This document shows positions 1 to 8,313 of a DNA stretch of 64,000 bases, piece by piece. This stretch comes from Clostridium chauvoei. Its GTDB lineage: Bacteria; Bacillota; Clostridia; Clostridiales; Clostridiaceae. A program made the translations under genes and the position numbers. How positions within the stretch are numbered: the stretch's first letter is position 1; every line of letters starts with the position of its first letter. The notes below the pieces were generated by a model. That model was not told the DNA's origin. It saw only the letters and a list, made by a program, of their open reading frames with translations, and did not search any database. The stretch is taken from contig NZ_CP018624.1 in NCBI RefSeq assembly GCF_002327185.1, positions 2,800,660 to 2,864,659 of the forward strand. The letters are read 5' to 3'.

Positions 1-605
1 ATAGTTGTAGCTAATGCTGCCCCAGCTACTCCCATTGGCTTCGTGCCTAAGTTTCCAAAAATAAACACCCAATTTAAAAACGCATTACATAAAACTCCTA
101 GTAAACTTGCATACATAGGTAATTTAGGTTGCTCTGTACTTCTTAACGCTGCTGAAAAAGCTTGCGTAAGATTAGTAAATATGTAGCTTATAGAAACTAT
201 TCTAAGATAGCTTGACCCAAGTTCAACAACTCTAGGATCTTTAGATAATATACTCATTACTACTTCTGGGAAGCATAATGCTATGCTACCAAATAGAATT
301 GAAGCTATAAATCCTACACTTATATCAACACCTAATATTCTCTTAATATTCGAAGTATCTTTTCTTCCCCAATATTGTGCCATAAATACACTTGCCCCAG
401 CATTTATGCCAGATAAACATAACATAAAAATAAAGAAATATTGATTAGCTAGTCCAACAGAAGCTATCGCTTCTTCTCCTAGTCTACCAATCATTAAATT
501 ATCTACTAAGTTTAATGATGATGTAATAAAGTTCTGAAGGGTTATTGGTAAAGCTAAACTAAGCATAGTCCCCATAAAAACCTTATCTTTTAAAACCTTT
601 TTCAC
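1..605 (-). CDS. MATE family efflux transporter, N-terminal part (runs off the window)
   Basis: About 201 residues are visible and the gene continues past base 1. The hydrophobic segments and phrases such as LPITLQNFITSSLNLVDNLM and GINAGASVFMAQYWGR are typical of the N-terminal half of MATE (MatE, NorM/DinF-like) multidrug exporters, which use ion gradients to expel cationic compounds through the cytoplasmic membrane. I choose a GTG start at 605-603 because an AGGTG ribosome-binding site precedes it. A terminator-like hairpin stands about 45 bases upstream, so it is transcribed separately from the Fic-like gene behind it. The substrate cannot be inferred. Confidence 0.85.
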   Translation of the reverse strand, partial: MKKVLKDKVFMGTMLSLALPITLQNFITSSLNLVDNLMIGRLGEEAIASVGLANQYFFIFMLCLSGINAGASVFMAQYWGRKDTSNIKRILGVDISVGFIASILFGSIALCFPEVVMSILSKDPRVVELGSSYLRIVSISYIFTNLTQAFSAALRSTEQPKLPMYASLLGVLCNAFLNWVFIFGNLGTKPMGVAGAALATT

Positions 606-648
606 TTTGAAATTCACCTCATTTTATTTAATTTTTTATTTTTTTGCA

Positions 649-689
649 TAAAAAAAGAGCACATGGGTAGTCTAGCCGCCCATCTGCTC
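649..689 (-). terminator. Rho-independent terminator between the Fic-like gene and the MATE gene
   Basis: An 11-base inverted repeat (GAGCAGATGGG / CCCATGTGCTC, one mismatch) is followed on the minus strand by a run of seven T. It lies downstream of the Fic-like gene and upstream of the MATE start, so it may end the first transcript or attenuate the second. Confidence 0.75.
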
Positions 690-760
690 ATTAGAAACTT
701 TCAACATATTTAATCTTACTTTAGTATTTTCTATTAATTTTTTTAAATTGTCAATACTAT

Positions 761-1894
761 TTATTCTTCAAAGCTTTCTACGATAGTCGCAATATCATTA
801 ATATAGTACTCATATTTTTTTCCTACCTTACTTATCTTAAAGAATCCTAATGTTACCAAGTGTGTTAAGTCTGTTCTTGCTGTTTCATAAGATATATTGT
901 TTTTACTCTTATATACATCTATTGTAACTACATTATTACTAGCTATTGTATTATTTATAAAGGTTATCTGTCTATCTTCTAAAGCGATATTCTTTCTTTC
1001 TAACAACTCTTTTATTATTTTCTTACCATACTTGCAATTAATTTCTCTATTTAGTCCATTAATTGATGTCTTAATAGACTTTACATAATATTTTATAAAA
1101 TATGTTATGTCTCCATCACTTACTTTACTATCCTCTATTGCATTTAGATATTTCTTTTCTTCATCTAAAACTGTCTTTAATAATGAAAAATACCTCACAA
1201 GGTTATAGCTCTTATTTATCAGATGTAAAAATGCTAGAATATTAGCCATTAAGTTATTGTATTTATTAAAAGGCTTGAAAGTAATTATATAGTAATAGAT
1301 TATTGATGCTTTAACTATATCATTATATTTGCTATTGGCATTTATAAAATCACTTAACTCTTCTAATAACTCTTTATTACTACTAGGTTCCTCTAAAAAT
1401 ATGTCTACATATACTTTGTTAATGTATGTATCATCTACTTTTACCTTTTCTTTTCCTACTTTTTCTAAAAAATCATATAAATTCAATAAAACTCTATCTT
1501 CATAGCATAGTTTTTCTCTATCTACATCTTTAATATTTTTAATCACTAATTGGTTATCAAATTTAATATCATTAAATCTTAAATTTGAAACTACTTCTTT
1601 TAAAAGTCCATCTTCTATAATTCTATTTTTACTTCTTTTAGATAAATATCCTAAAACATCACTTTTGTTGATACTCTCTATAAAATCCAAATCATTTTGT
1701 ATGTCATCAGTAACACAAAACCACAATCCTCCATTTTCTGCATATTTAAAGGATAATTTAACAGATTTATCTTTTCTTTCCTGTGATATTAATTCCCATA
1801 TTTCTTCCAATTCTTCTCTGTTATATACTCTTCTTTGTAATTGCTTTTTACTAAAATATAATTTATTAAACTCTTGTATTATTTGCTTGTCCAC
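761..1894 (-). CDS. Fic-like protein with degenerate catalytic motif and C-terminal winged helix
   Basis: The 377-residue protein has the layout of Fic-domain proteins with a C-terminal winged-helix segment (about residues 315-370, SYETARTDLTHLVTLGFF). At about residues 205-217, where active Fic enzymes carry HPFxxGNGR, it reads FKPFNKYNNLMAN. The catalytic His is Lys and the GNGR anion-binding loop is absent. AMP-transfer activity is therefore unlikely, and a regulatory or DNA-binding role is more plausible. The start is GTG at 1894, preceded by GGGAG. Residue-level assignment to Fic is my own reading, and a broken Fic gene also occurs at 23250-23450. Confidence 0.6.
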   Translation of the reverse strand: MDKQIIQEFNKLYFSKKQLQRRVYNREELEEIWELISQERKDKSVKLSFKYAENGGLWFCVTDDIQNDLDFIESINKSDVLGYLSKRSKNRIIEDGLLKEVVSNLRFNDIKFDNQLVIKNIKDVDREKLCYEDRVLLNLYDFLEKVGKEKVKVDDTYINKVYVDIFLEEPSSNKELLEELSDFINANSKYNDIVKASIIYYYIITFKPFNKYNNLMANILAFLHLINKSYNLVRYFSLLKTVLDEEKKYLNAIEDSKVSDGDITYFIKYYVKSIKTSINGLNREINCKYGKKIIKELLERKNIALEDRQITFINNTIASNNVVTIDVYKSKNNISYETARTDLTHLVTLGFFKISKVGKKYEYYINDIATIVESFEE

Positions 1895-2043
1895 GTCTTA
1901 TTATCTCCCAATCTAAATCCTAATTATACTACTATTGTACTACTATTTTATTACTAATTAAATACTAAACTATATATTTTTTAATTACTAATTTATTACT
2001 AATGAATTAATTTTTTTATTTTTCAAACAATAAATTATTAAAA

Positions 2044-2131
2044 TAAAAAAAGGGAGAGGTTTTTAAAAGGTAATAAATTGAAATTAATTTTACAAAATAT
2101 TACACTATTTTTTCTTTAAAAATCTCTTCCT
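2044..2131 (-). terminator. Possible long-loop terminator downstream of ogt
   Basis: A 17-base imperfect inverted repeat (2051-2067 with 2115-2131) ends in a T7 run on the minus strand. The two mismatches would be G-U wobbles on plus-strand RNA but A-C on the minus strand, so which strand uses it is uncertain. Confidence 0.4.
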
Positions 2132-2168
2132 AATTATATAAAATTTCATATCTAATTTTAAAAGTTGT

Positions 2169-2666
2169 TTATTTATATCTATTTTCATGCTCTAATAGTA
2201 TTTTTTGAATATCAATATTGTCTCCTACATAGCCTATAAGCTTCCCATTTTTACTTTTTACTCTATGACAGGGAATTATTATAGGAATTGGATTGGCTCT
2301 ATTTGCTTGGCCTATCGCTCTTGAAGCTTTAGGATTTCCTATTTTGTTAGCAATATCTCCATAACTTGTTGTTTCTCCATAAGGTATATTATTTAATTCA
2401 CTCCATACTTTCATTCTAAATGTGGTGTCTTCTATTGAAATTGGTATATTAAAAATTTTTCTCGTACCTTTAAAATATTCTTCTATTTGAATTTTAACTT
2501 TTTTACATCCGTCTATATCTAACCTTAAATTAGAGTTCAAATTTAAAAACTCATACCATTTAGACTCTATAATTTCAACTTTTTTTAATCCTTTTTCATC
2601 CATTACAATATAGATAGTTCCTATAGGTGTATCTAACTTATCATAAACTAATAGTTTTTCCTTCAA
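2169..2666 (-). CDS. ogt: Methylated-DNA--[protein]-cysteine S-methyltransferase
   Basis: This suicide DNA-repair enzyme moves methyl groups from O6-methylguanine (and O4-methylthymine) to its own cysteine. The signature PCHR lies at residues 132-135 (acceptor Cys133), preceded by the helix-turn-helix region containing GETTSYGDIANKIG and SRAIGQANRANP. At 165 residues it is full length for the Ogt type, without an Ada-like regulatory domain. The start appears to be TTG at 2666, because AAAGGAG lies about 12 bases upstream and no better ATG exists. It stands alone, with no adaptive-response partner beside it. Confidence 0.93.
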   Translation of the reverse strand: MKEKLLVYDKLDTPIGTIYIVMDEKGLKKVEIIESKWYEFLNLNSNLRLDIDGCKKVKIQIEEYFKGTRKIFNIPISIEDTTFRMKVWSELNNIPYGETTSYGDIANKIGNPKASRAIGQANRANPIPIIIPCHRVKSKNGKLIGYVGDNIDIQKILLEHENRYK

Positions 2667-2971
2667 ACTTGTAAGATCTCCTTTTTAATATTTTAAATTT
2701 ATTTTTAATAGAGTTTCTTTATTTTGTTAATACTATAAATATATTATTTACGTATTATTTACGCTCTTAAAACGCTTTCATTGGTTATATATATAAAAAA
2801 CTTTACTTTTATACAAAATAACTTTAATTTGTTAATAAATAATACGAGCATATTTCATCATTATAGTGTATACTAAGAAAGTTGATATTAAAATCAATAG
2901 ATATTTTGGAAATAAATCTACTTAGAATTAAGTATAAATTATTTTTATTAAAAAAAGAAAGAGGATTTTGA
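2667..2971. other. Intergenic region upstream of the DEAD-box helicase gene
   Basis: This 305-base AT-rich gap separates divergent ogt and the helicase gene. It probably holds promoters for both and a long helicase leader, with GAAAGAGG as ribosome-binding site near 2960. I see a TATACT -10-like hexamer near 2868 but no convincing -35. No ORF or riboswitch was recognised. Confidence 0.4.
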
Positions 2972-4549
2972 ATGAAAGAAATTAATTTTAGTGACTTAGG
3001 GCTTAAAGATACCCTTTTAAAATCTATTAATGAATTAGGTTTTGAAAAACCATCTCAAATACAATCACAAGCTATTCCTGTAGCAATAGAAGGTAATGAT
3101 CTTATAGGTCAAGCTCAAACTGGTACTGGTAAGACAGCTGCATTTGGTTGTGGAATAATTAATAGTATTGACTGTAAAGAAGGACTTAGTGCTATAATTC
3201 TTGCTCCAACAAGAGAATTAGCAATTCAAGTTAATGACGAACTTACAAGATTATCAAAATATGATCATTTAAATATTTTACCTATTTATGGTGGAGAACC
3301 TATAAATCATCAAATAAGAGCACTTAAGAGAAATGTTAATATTGTTGTTGGTACTCCTGGTAGAATCTTAGACCATATTAAAAGAAAAACACTTTCTCTA
3401 TCAAAAGTTAAGTTTTTAGTTTTAGATGAAGCAGATGAAATGTTAAACATGGGCTTTATAGATGATTTAGAAGATATAATAAAGGAACTTCCAGAGGACA
3501 GACAAACTTTATTATTCTCTGCTACAATGCCTCCACAAATTAAAAGATTAGCTAAGCGTTATATGAAGGCTGATGCTAAACATATAGCTATTGAAAAGTC
3601 AGCTATGACAGTTTCAAAAATAAAGCAACACTTCTTTGAAATAGCTCCAAAAACAAGATTTGAAGCGCTTTGTAGAATACTTGATTTCGATAATCCAAAT
3701 TCTGCTATAATATTCTGTAGAACAAAAAAAGGCGTAGATGAATTAGTTGAAGGTATGCAATCAAGAGGATATGTTGTTGAAGGTATGCACGGAGATATGT
3801 CACAAGCTCACAGATTAAGAACTTTAAGAAAATTTAAAGATGGTTCATTAAACTTCTTAATAGCTACAGATGTTGCTGCTAGAGGTATAGACGTTGAAGG
3901 TGTTACTCACGTTATAAACTATGATTTACCACAAGACGTTGAAAGTTATGTTCATAGAATAGGTAGAACTGGTAGAGCTAATAGAGAAGGTACTGCTTAC
4001 TCATTAATATCACCAAAAGAATTTTCAATGTTAAAGCAAATAAAATCAGTTACTAAGGGTACTATTACTAAAAAATCAGTTCCTACAGTAGATGAAATCT
4101 TCTCAAATAAATCACAAACAATGATTGATGATGTTGATGCTACATTAAAGAAAGCTGATTTTGATAAATTTATACCAGTTGCTGTTGAATTAAACAAGAA
4201 ATATGATTCAGTAGAAATAATCGCTGCACTTATAAAGAGTAAGTTTAATGATGATTTATTATCTACTTATACATCAAATATTTTAGAAGCTCCAAAGAGT
4301 GAAGATGTTCGTTTATTCTTCTCAGTTGGTAGAAGAGATGGTATAAATCCAAAATCTTTAGTTAACTTTATAAAGGATTCAGCTAGAATAAAAGCTTCTT
4401 CTATAGGTGATATAGACATATTAGAAAACTTTGCTTTTGTTAATGTTTCTCCTGATGTTAAAGATAAGGTTATGGACAAATGTATTGGACTTAAACTAAA
4501 CAAGAGAAAAATAAACATAGAAGTTGCTAACAAAAAGAAAAGAAGATAA
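2972..4549 (+). CDS. deaD: DEAD-box RNA helicase with C-terminal DbpA-type RNA-binding domain
   Basis: This ATP-dependent RNA helicase is likely to act in ribosome assembly, RNA decay or cold adaptation. The visible motifs are a Q motif (GFEKPSQIQ, residues 23-31), Walker A AQTGTGKT (48-55), PTRELAIQ, DEAD (about 152-155), SAT, and the C-terminal core motifs ARGID and HRIGRTGR. The last 80 or so residues (SVGRRDGINPKSLVNFIKD onward) match the DbpA/CsdA RRM-like domain that recognises structured rRNA. The 525-residue length is normal for this class. It is monocistronic. The 3' side carries a structured RNA candidate before the terminator (see 4561-4700). Confidence 0.93.
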   Translation: MKEINFSDLGLKDTLLKSINELGFEKPSQIQSQAIPVAIEGNDLIGQAQTGTGKTAAFGCGIINSIDCKEGLSAIILAPTRELAIQVNDELTRLSKYDHLNILPIYGGEPINHQIRALKRNVNIVVGTPGRILDHIKRKTLSLSKVKFLVLDEADEMLNMGFIDDLEDIIKELPEDRQTLLFSATMPPQIKRLAKRYMKADAKHIAIEKSAMTVSKIKQHFFEIAPKTRFEALCRILDFDNPNSAIIFCRTKKGVDELVEGMQSRGYVVEGMHGDMSQAHRLRTLRKFKDGSLNFLIATDVAARGIDVEGVTHVINYDLPQDVESYVHRIGRTGRANREGTAYSLISPKEFSMLKQIKSVTKGTITKKSVPTVDEIFSNKSQTMIDDVDATLKKADFDKFIPVAVELNKKYDSVEIIAALIKSKFNDDLLSTYTSNILEAPKSEDVRLFFSVGRRDGINPKSLVNFIKDSARIKASSIGDIDILENFAFVNVSPDVKDKVMDKCIGLKLNKRKINIEVANKKKRR

Positions 4550-4560
4550 TAAATTTTGTT

Positions 4561-4700
4561 ATGGTAAAGGTGACTACGTCAGATAACGGCACAATGTGCA
4601 TGGAAAGGACTTTTTAATTAATAGTCCTTCGGCAGATAGATTTGCTTAGGCATATATCACCTGCGGTGGAGAATTTGAGGTTAATTACTCAAAATATTTA
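4561..4700 (+). ncRNA. Candidate structured RNA between the helicase stop codon and its terminator
   Basis: About 140 bases between the helicase gene and its terminator are locally less AT-rich and can fold into several stems. GGTGA (4569-4573) can pair with TCACC (4657-4661). Inside that, GCAC/GTGC, AAGGACT/AGTCCTT and GCAGAT/ATTTGC each form hairpins. The same CACC can alternatively pair with GGTG four bases downstream (4665-4668), giving two exclusive folds. A further TTTGAG/CTCAAA hairpin follows. I do not recognise the family. It may be a 3'-UTR element autoregulating the helicase or an independent small RNA. Confidence 0.5.
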
Positions 4701-4701
4701 A

Positions 4702-4736
4702 GGGAATTATAAATTGATTTATAATTTCCTTTTTTA
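4702..4736 (+). terminator. Rho-independent terminator of the helicase/RNA transcript
   Basis: A 12-13 bp AT-rich stem (GGGAATTATAAAT with ATTTATAATTTCC) with a two-base loop is followed by six T on the plus strand. Confidence 0.85.
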
Positions 4737-4768
4737 TATGAAAAAGAATAGGAAATTTTCCTATTCTT

Positions 4769-5071
4769 TTATTTACACTTCTTCTTAATTCCATCATATA
4801 AATATTGTAGATAATCTATATTTATATTCTCTCTTTTTAATAACTTAATTCTATCCTCTGCTCTTTTAATAGATTCTCTTGCTTCTTCAAAATCCTTATG
4901 ATTTATACAATTGCTAGTGTATTGTAATAAATAATCAACCTTTAAAACAATTTCAGCTAAATCTTCTCTATCATTATTCATAAGCTCTACTAATACTGAA
5001 TATATCTTAGGAGAAGTTGTTCTTTTTACGCTGTTTAATAAATCATTATTTTTACTTGTCTTTTTAGGCAT
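4769..5071 (-). CDS. Small helical protein of unknown function
   Basis: This 100-residue, charged, Lys/Glu-rich, probably all-alpha protein has no signal peptide, no membrane segment and no recognisable motif. A coiled-coil-like stretch covers about residues 60-85 (EARESIKRAEDRIKLLKRE). It lies on the minus strand, convergent to the helicase transcript and downstream of the Rrf2 gene, with which it might be cotranscribed across a 59-base gap. I do not recognise the family. Codon use looks like its neighbours, so it is probably a genuine clostridial gene. Confidence 0.6.
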   Translation of the reverse strand: MPKKTSKNNDLLNSVKRTTSPKIYSVLVELMNNDREDLAEIVLKVDYLLQYTSNCINHKDFEEARESIKRAEDRIKLLKRENINIDYLQYLYDGIKKKCK

Positions 5072-5130
5072 ATTCCTTCACCTCTCTTTATTAATTTAAC
5101 TAAATTCAAATAAAATATACTTATTTAAAT

Positions 5131-5559
5131 TTAGATATAATACATTATATTTACTGTACTTTCTTTATACTTACTAGATAATTCCTCTAAAGTTATTGAG
5201 TTAAAATATTCTTTTATCTTTTGATTTGCTATCTCCCAAAGATTTTCACAAATAAATTTTTCTATTTGATTATCAGTTTTTTCTATGTTTATTAAATCAG
5301 AATCTCCTTCTAAAATTCTTATAATATCTCCAATAGTCAATTTATTGGCTCCATCTGCTAAAAAGTAACCTCCTTGAGGTCCTTTTTTTGCTTTTATTAC
5401 TCCACCTTTTCTTAATAAAGAAAAAATCTGTTCTAAATATCTCTCTGATATATCTTGTCTCTCAGAAATGCTTTTTAATGTTACTATTTCTGAAGATGAA
5501 TATATAGATATATCTATTAACGCTCTTAAACCATATTTACCTTTTGTTGATATTTTCAT
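5131..5559 (-). CDS. Rrf2 family transcriptional regulator, CymR-like
   Basis: This 142-residue Rrf2 regulator has an N-terminal winged helix (MKISTKGKYGLRALIDI; recognition region SERYLEQIFSLLRKGGVI; wing GPQGGYFL). The end (EELSSKYKESTVNIMYYI) strongly resembles CymR, the cysteine-metabolism repressor of Bacillus, and unlike IscR it lacks the three-Cys iron-sulfur motif, having only one Cys. In Bacillus CymR works with CysK and represses cystine uptake genes. The neighbouring gene here is a TcyP-like cystine transporter, which supports that role by inference. A terminator separates the two, so each has its own promoter. Confidence 0.82.
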   Translation of the reverse strand: MKISTKGKYGLRALIDISIYSSSEIVTLKSISERQDISERYLEQIFSLLRKGGVIKAKKGPQGGYFLADGANKLTIGDIIRILEGDSDLINIEKTDNQIEKFICENLWEIANQKIKEYFNSITLEELSSKYKESTVNIMYYI

Positions 5560-5626
5560 TTAATCACCATTCCTACTACCTCTTATATTATCTTCAATTA
5601 TATTTATTCAACTTTTAAAAATCAAG

Positions 5627-5670
5627 AAAAATAGCCCCTTAACCAAATTTAGTTATAGGGCTATTTTTTT
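5627..5670 (-). terminator. Terminator of the cystine transporter gene
   Basis: Inverted repeat AAATAGCCC/GGGCTATTT with a 20-base loop is flanked by A and T runs. It follows the transporter stop codon directly and could work in both directions. Confidence 0.8.
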
Positions 5671-5672
5671 AT

Positions 5673-7058
5673 TTACTTTGTTTTATTAAAAATATCTTTA
5701 TCAATTTCATTAAAGCTATTTGCAACGGTAACTGATGTTACCATAGAACCATTTACATTAAGCATTGTACGCCCCATATCTAAAATTGGATCTATCGCAA
5801 GAATTCCTCCTACAAGTGGGAAGTAACTTCCCATACCCATACCTGATATTACTACAGACACAGCCATAGTTGCTGTACCTGGTAATCCTGCAATACCTAA
5901 AGATCCTATAGCAATAATCACTACTAGCATTGCATAAAAACTGAAATCCATTGGTGTTCCTGATATATTTGCTATTGTAACTGCCATTAACGCTGGATAT
6001 ATAGCTGCACATCCATTCATTCCAGCATTTGCCCCTAAACTACCAACAAAACTTGCAATCCCATTTTCTAAGCCTACCTTTTCTGTTAGTGTTTCTATAG
6101 TAACTGGTAAAGTTCCAAGACTTGACCTTGATGTAAAAGCTAATATTAAAGGTTCAGAAACATTTTTTACATATTTAATAGGATTTAATCCATTTAAAGC
6201 AATAATAATTAAATGAATTAAAAACATAATTATTATACTTACATATAAAGCAATAATGAAATTAAGTACACTTATTATAGATGATAATCCTCTACCTGCA
6301 ATAGTGTTTGCTAGTAAAGCTACTACTCCATAAGGCATAAATCTAATTACTGTTATAGCAACCTTTGTTATAACTTTATATCCAGCTTCTACTAAGTCTA
6401 TTGCTGGTTTAATTTCTTTATAGAAATCCTTACTTAATAATTGCATTGCAAACCCTATAAATCCAGCAAATACAACAACTGCTACAACATTTCCATCAGC
6501 CATTGCTTTTATTGGATTTGATGGAAGAAGACCTCTTAAAGTATCTATTATAGATTTAACTTCTTTTATCTCCGTATTTGCTAATTGTGTTGCTTCTAAG
6601 CCTACCCCAAGATTAAATAAATTACCTATAATGATTCCAACTATAGCTGCTATTGTTGTTGTTGCAAGTAAAGTTAATATAGATCTAATAGTAAGTTTAC
6701 CTAAGTCTTCTCCACGCTTCATATTTATAATAACTCTTATTATTGAAATAAATACTAACGGTATAACTAACATTTTTAATAAATCCATAAATCCATTACC
6801 AAATAAACTATACCACCTTATTACTTCATCTATCCATTGAATATCAGTTGGATTGTCTGGAAATCCTGCTAAAAATTGAACTAAAGTTCCAAGCCCTAGT
6901 CCTAAAACGGTTGCTAAAATCATGCGAGTTGAAAATTGAGAATTTTTCTTTTCAACTTTTCTAATTATAAAAAATACAGCTATTAATAAAATCATAAATA
7001 GTATTGTTTTAATATCTGTAATCATAAGAAATTCAGAAAAAAATGTACTATCCATCAT
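5673..7058 (-). CDS. tcyP: L-cystine:cation symporter, TcyP/YdjN-like
   Basis: This 461-residue member of the dicarboxylate/amino acid:cation symporter (DAACS) family has many membrane segments. Typical motifs are SRSSLGTLPVTIETL in the re-entrant loop region and the late NVNGSMVTSVTVANS. The N-terminal arrangement (one leading TM, then a KKNSQFSTRMILATVLGLGLG segment) resembles Bacillus TcyP, which imports cystine. It is distinct from the SstT-type symporter also in this window. Cystine specificity is inferred from similarity and from the CymR-like regulator next door. The start is ATG ATG with GGAGGAG upstream. Confidence 0.8.
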   Translation of the reverse strand: MMDSTFFSEFLMITDIKTILFMILLIAVFFIIRKVEKKNSQFSTRMILATVLGLGLGTLVQFLAGFPDNPTDIQWIDEVIRWYSLFGNGFMDLLKMLVIPLVFISIIRVIINMKRGEDLGKLTIRSILTLLATTTIAAIVGIIIGNLFNLGVGLEATQLANTEIKEVKSIIDTLRGLLPSNPIKAMADGNVVAVVVFAGFIGFAMQLLSKDFYKEIKPAIDLVEAGYKVITKVAITVIRFMPYGVVALLANTIAGRGLSSIISVLNFIIALYVSIIIMFLIHLIIIALNGLNPIKYVKNVSEPLILAFTSRSSLGTLPVTIETLTEKVGLENGIASFVGSLGANAGMNGCAAIYPALMAVTIANISGTPMDFSFYAMLVVIIAIGSLGIAGLPGTATMAVSVVISGMGMGSYFPLVGGILAIDPILDMGRTMLNVNGSMVTSVTVANSFNEIDKDIFNKTK

Positions 7059-7076
7059 ACTCCTCCTTAATCACAC

Positions 7077-7093
7077 TTATCCTATCGGTTTAA
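7077..7093. promoter_or_regulatory. Possible operator upstream of tcyP
   Basis: An imperfect inverted repeat, reading TTAAACCGATAGGATAA on the minus strand, lies about 20 bases upstream of the tcyP start. It is a candidate site for the CymR-like regulator, but I cannot match it to a confirmed consensus. Confidence 0.25.
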
Positions 7094-7233
7094 TATGTTA
7101 TTATGTTAAAGGTTTTTTAGTTATATGTCAATATTAATAATGTTTGTTTATTAATATTTATTTATCCATCCATATTTTCTGATTAACTTTAACAATTAAA
7201 GTAATACTAATTTTCATTTAATGTATATTTTAG

Positions 7234-7262
7234 TTGCACATTTAAATAAAAGATGTTATATT
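7234..7262 (+). promoter_or_regulatory. Promoter of the globin gene
   Basis: The -35 TTGCAC and -10 TATATT are separated by 17 bases, with the start codon about 55 bases downstream. Confidence 0.6.
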
Positions 7263-7316
7263 ATCTTCATAAATAATAATTATTAAACAATACTATGTGT
7301 TAAAAGGAGATTCATT

Positions 7317-7754
7317 ATGTTAGATACAAAAACAATAGATATAATTAAAAGTACTGTTCCTTCATTAAAGGCTCACGGTTTAGAAATCACACAAACCTTC
7401 TATAAAACTATGTTTGAAAATAATCCTGAAGTTAAGACTCTATTTAATATGGATAGACAAAATTCTGGTGAGCAACCTAAAGCTTTAGCTATGACAATAT
7501 TAGCAGCAGCTCAAAATATAGATAATTTAGAAGCTCTTATCCCAGCTGTAAGAAAAATAGGTGAAAAGCACTGTGATAAATTAATAAAGGCTGAACATTA
7601 TCCAATTGTTGGTTCTAATCTTTTGATATCAATAAAAAAAGTTTTAGGGGATGCTGCAACTGATGAGGTTATTAACGCTTGGGGAAAAGCATATGAAGTT
7701 ATAGCAGAGGTTTTTATAAAGATTGAAAAAGAAATCTACGAATCTAGGAAATAA
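7317..7754 (+). CDS. Single-domain globin of the flavohemoglobin type
   Basis: This 145-residue heme globin aligns without gaps to the globin domain of Hmp. Tyr29 (B10), Gln53 (E7) and proximal His85 (F8) all sit at the same residue numbers as in E. coli Hmp. The FAD/NAD reductase half is absent, and the gene ends cleanly before a terminator, so this is a natural single-domain form rather than a truncation. Such proteins bind O2 and NO. With a redox partner it could detoxify nitric oxide, but no reductase is adjacent. It has its own promoter. Confidence 0.88.
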   Translation: MLDTKTIDIIKSTVPSLKAHGLEITQTFYKTMFENNPEVKTLFNMDRQNSGEQPKALAMTILAAAQNIDNLEALIPAVRKIGEKHCDKLIKAEHYPIVGSNLLISIKKVLGDAATDEVINAWGKAYEVIAEVFIKIEKEIYESRK

Positions 7755-7757
7755 ATA

Positions 7758-7799
7758 ATTTAGGAGCATTATAAAAAATAATGCTCCTAAATATATTTT
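7758..7799 (+). terminator. Bidirectional terminator after the globin gene
   Basis: A 15-base perfect repeat (ATTTAGGAGCATTAT and its complement) with a five-base loop lies between convergent genes and serves both the globin gene and the PhnA-like gene. Confidence 0.85.
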
Positions 7800-7810
7800 T
7801 ATGTATAATA

Positions 7811-8152
7811 TTATAACTTTTTAACAAATTCTGATTTTAATTGCATAGCTCCAAATCCATCAATTTTACAGTCAATGTTATGGTCTCCCTCAATTAAACG
7901 TATATTTTTTACTTTTGTACCTTTCTTTAAAGGTGATGGACTTCCCTTTACTTTAAGATCTTTTATTATTGTTACAGAATCACCATCATTTAATATATTT
8001 CCATTTGAATCTTTAACAATAAGTTCGTCTTCATTATTTTGACTTTCAGATTCTAAAGTCCATTCGTAAGCACATTCAGGACAAACAAAAAGATTTCCAT
8101 CTTCATATGTATATTCTGAATTACATTTTGGGCAATTTGGTAAATTACTCAT
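7811..8152 (-). CDS. yjdM: PhnA/YjdM family zinc-ribbon protein
   Basis: This 113-residue protein has an N-terminal zinc ribbon (CPKC at 8-11 and CPEC near 24-27) and a C-terminal SH3-like PhnA domain ([30 protein letters not shown]). Despite the old name (alkylphosphonate utilization operon protein), the family is not established as a phosphonate enzyme and its role is unknown. No phosphonate genes are nearby. It is monocistronic and convergent with the globin gene. Confidence 0.88.
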   Translation of the reverse strand: MSNLPNCPKCNSEYTYEDGNLFVCPECAYEWTLESESQNNEDELIVKDSNGNILNDGDSVTIIKDLKVKGSPSPLKKGTKVKNIRLIEGDHNIDCKIDGFGAMQLKSEFVKKL

Positions 8153-8267
8153 TAATTAAATTCCTCCATTCGTTAAGGCTTTACTTATAGGGTTATATAA
8201 TATCATAGTCTTCTCTTATTGACAAATCTTTATCCTAGTGTTTACTAAATACATATTACTTACTAAA

Positions 8268-8299
8268 GAGATATGGTTAATTTAAAACTACCATATCTC
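8268..8299 (-). terminator. Terminator of the DUF11/SpaA protein gene
   Basis: GAGATATGGT/ACCATATCTC stem with a 12-base loop just past the stop codon, followed on the minus strand by TTTAGT. Confidence 0.6.
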
Positions 8300-8313
8300 A
8301 AATAATCTAAATA

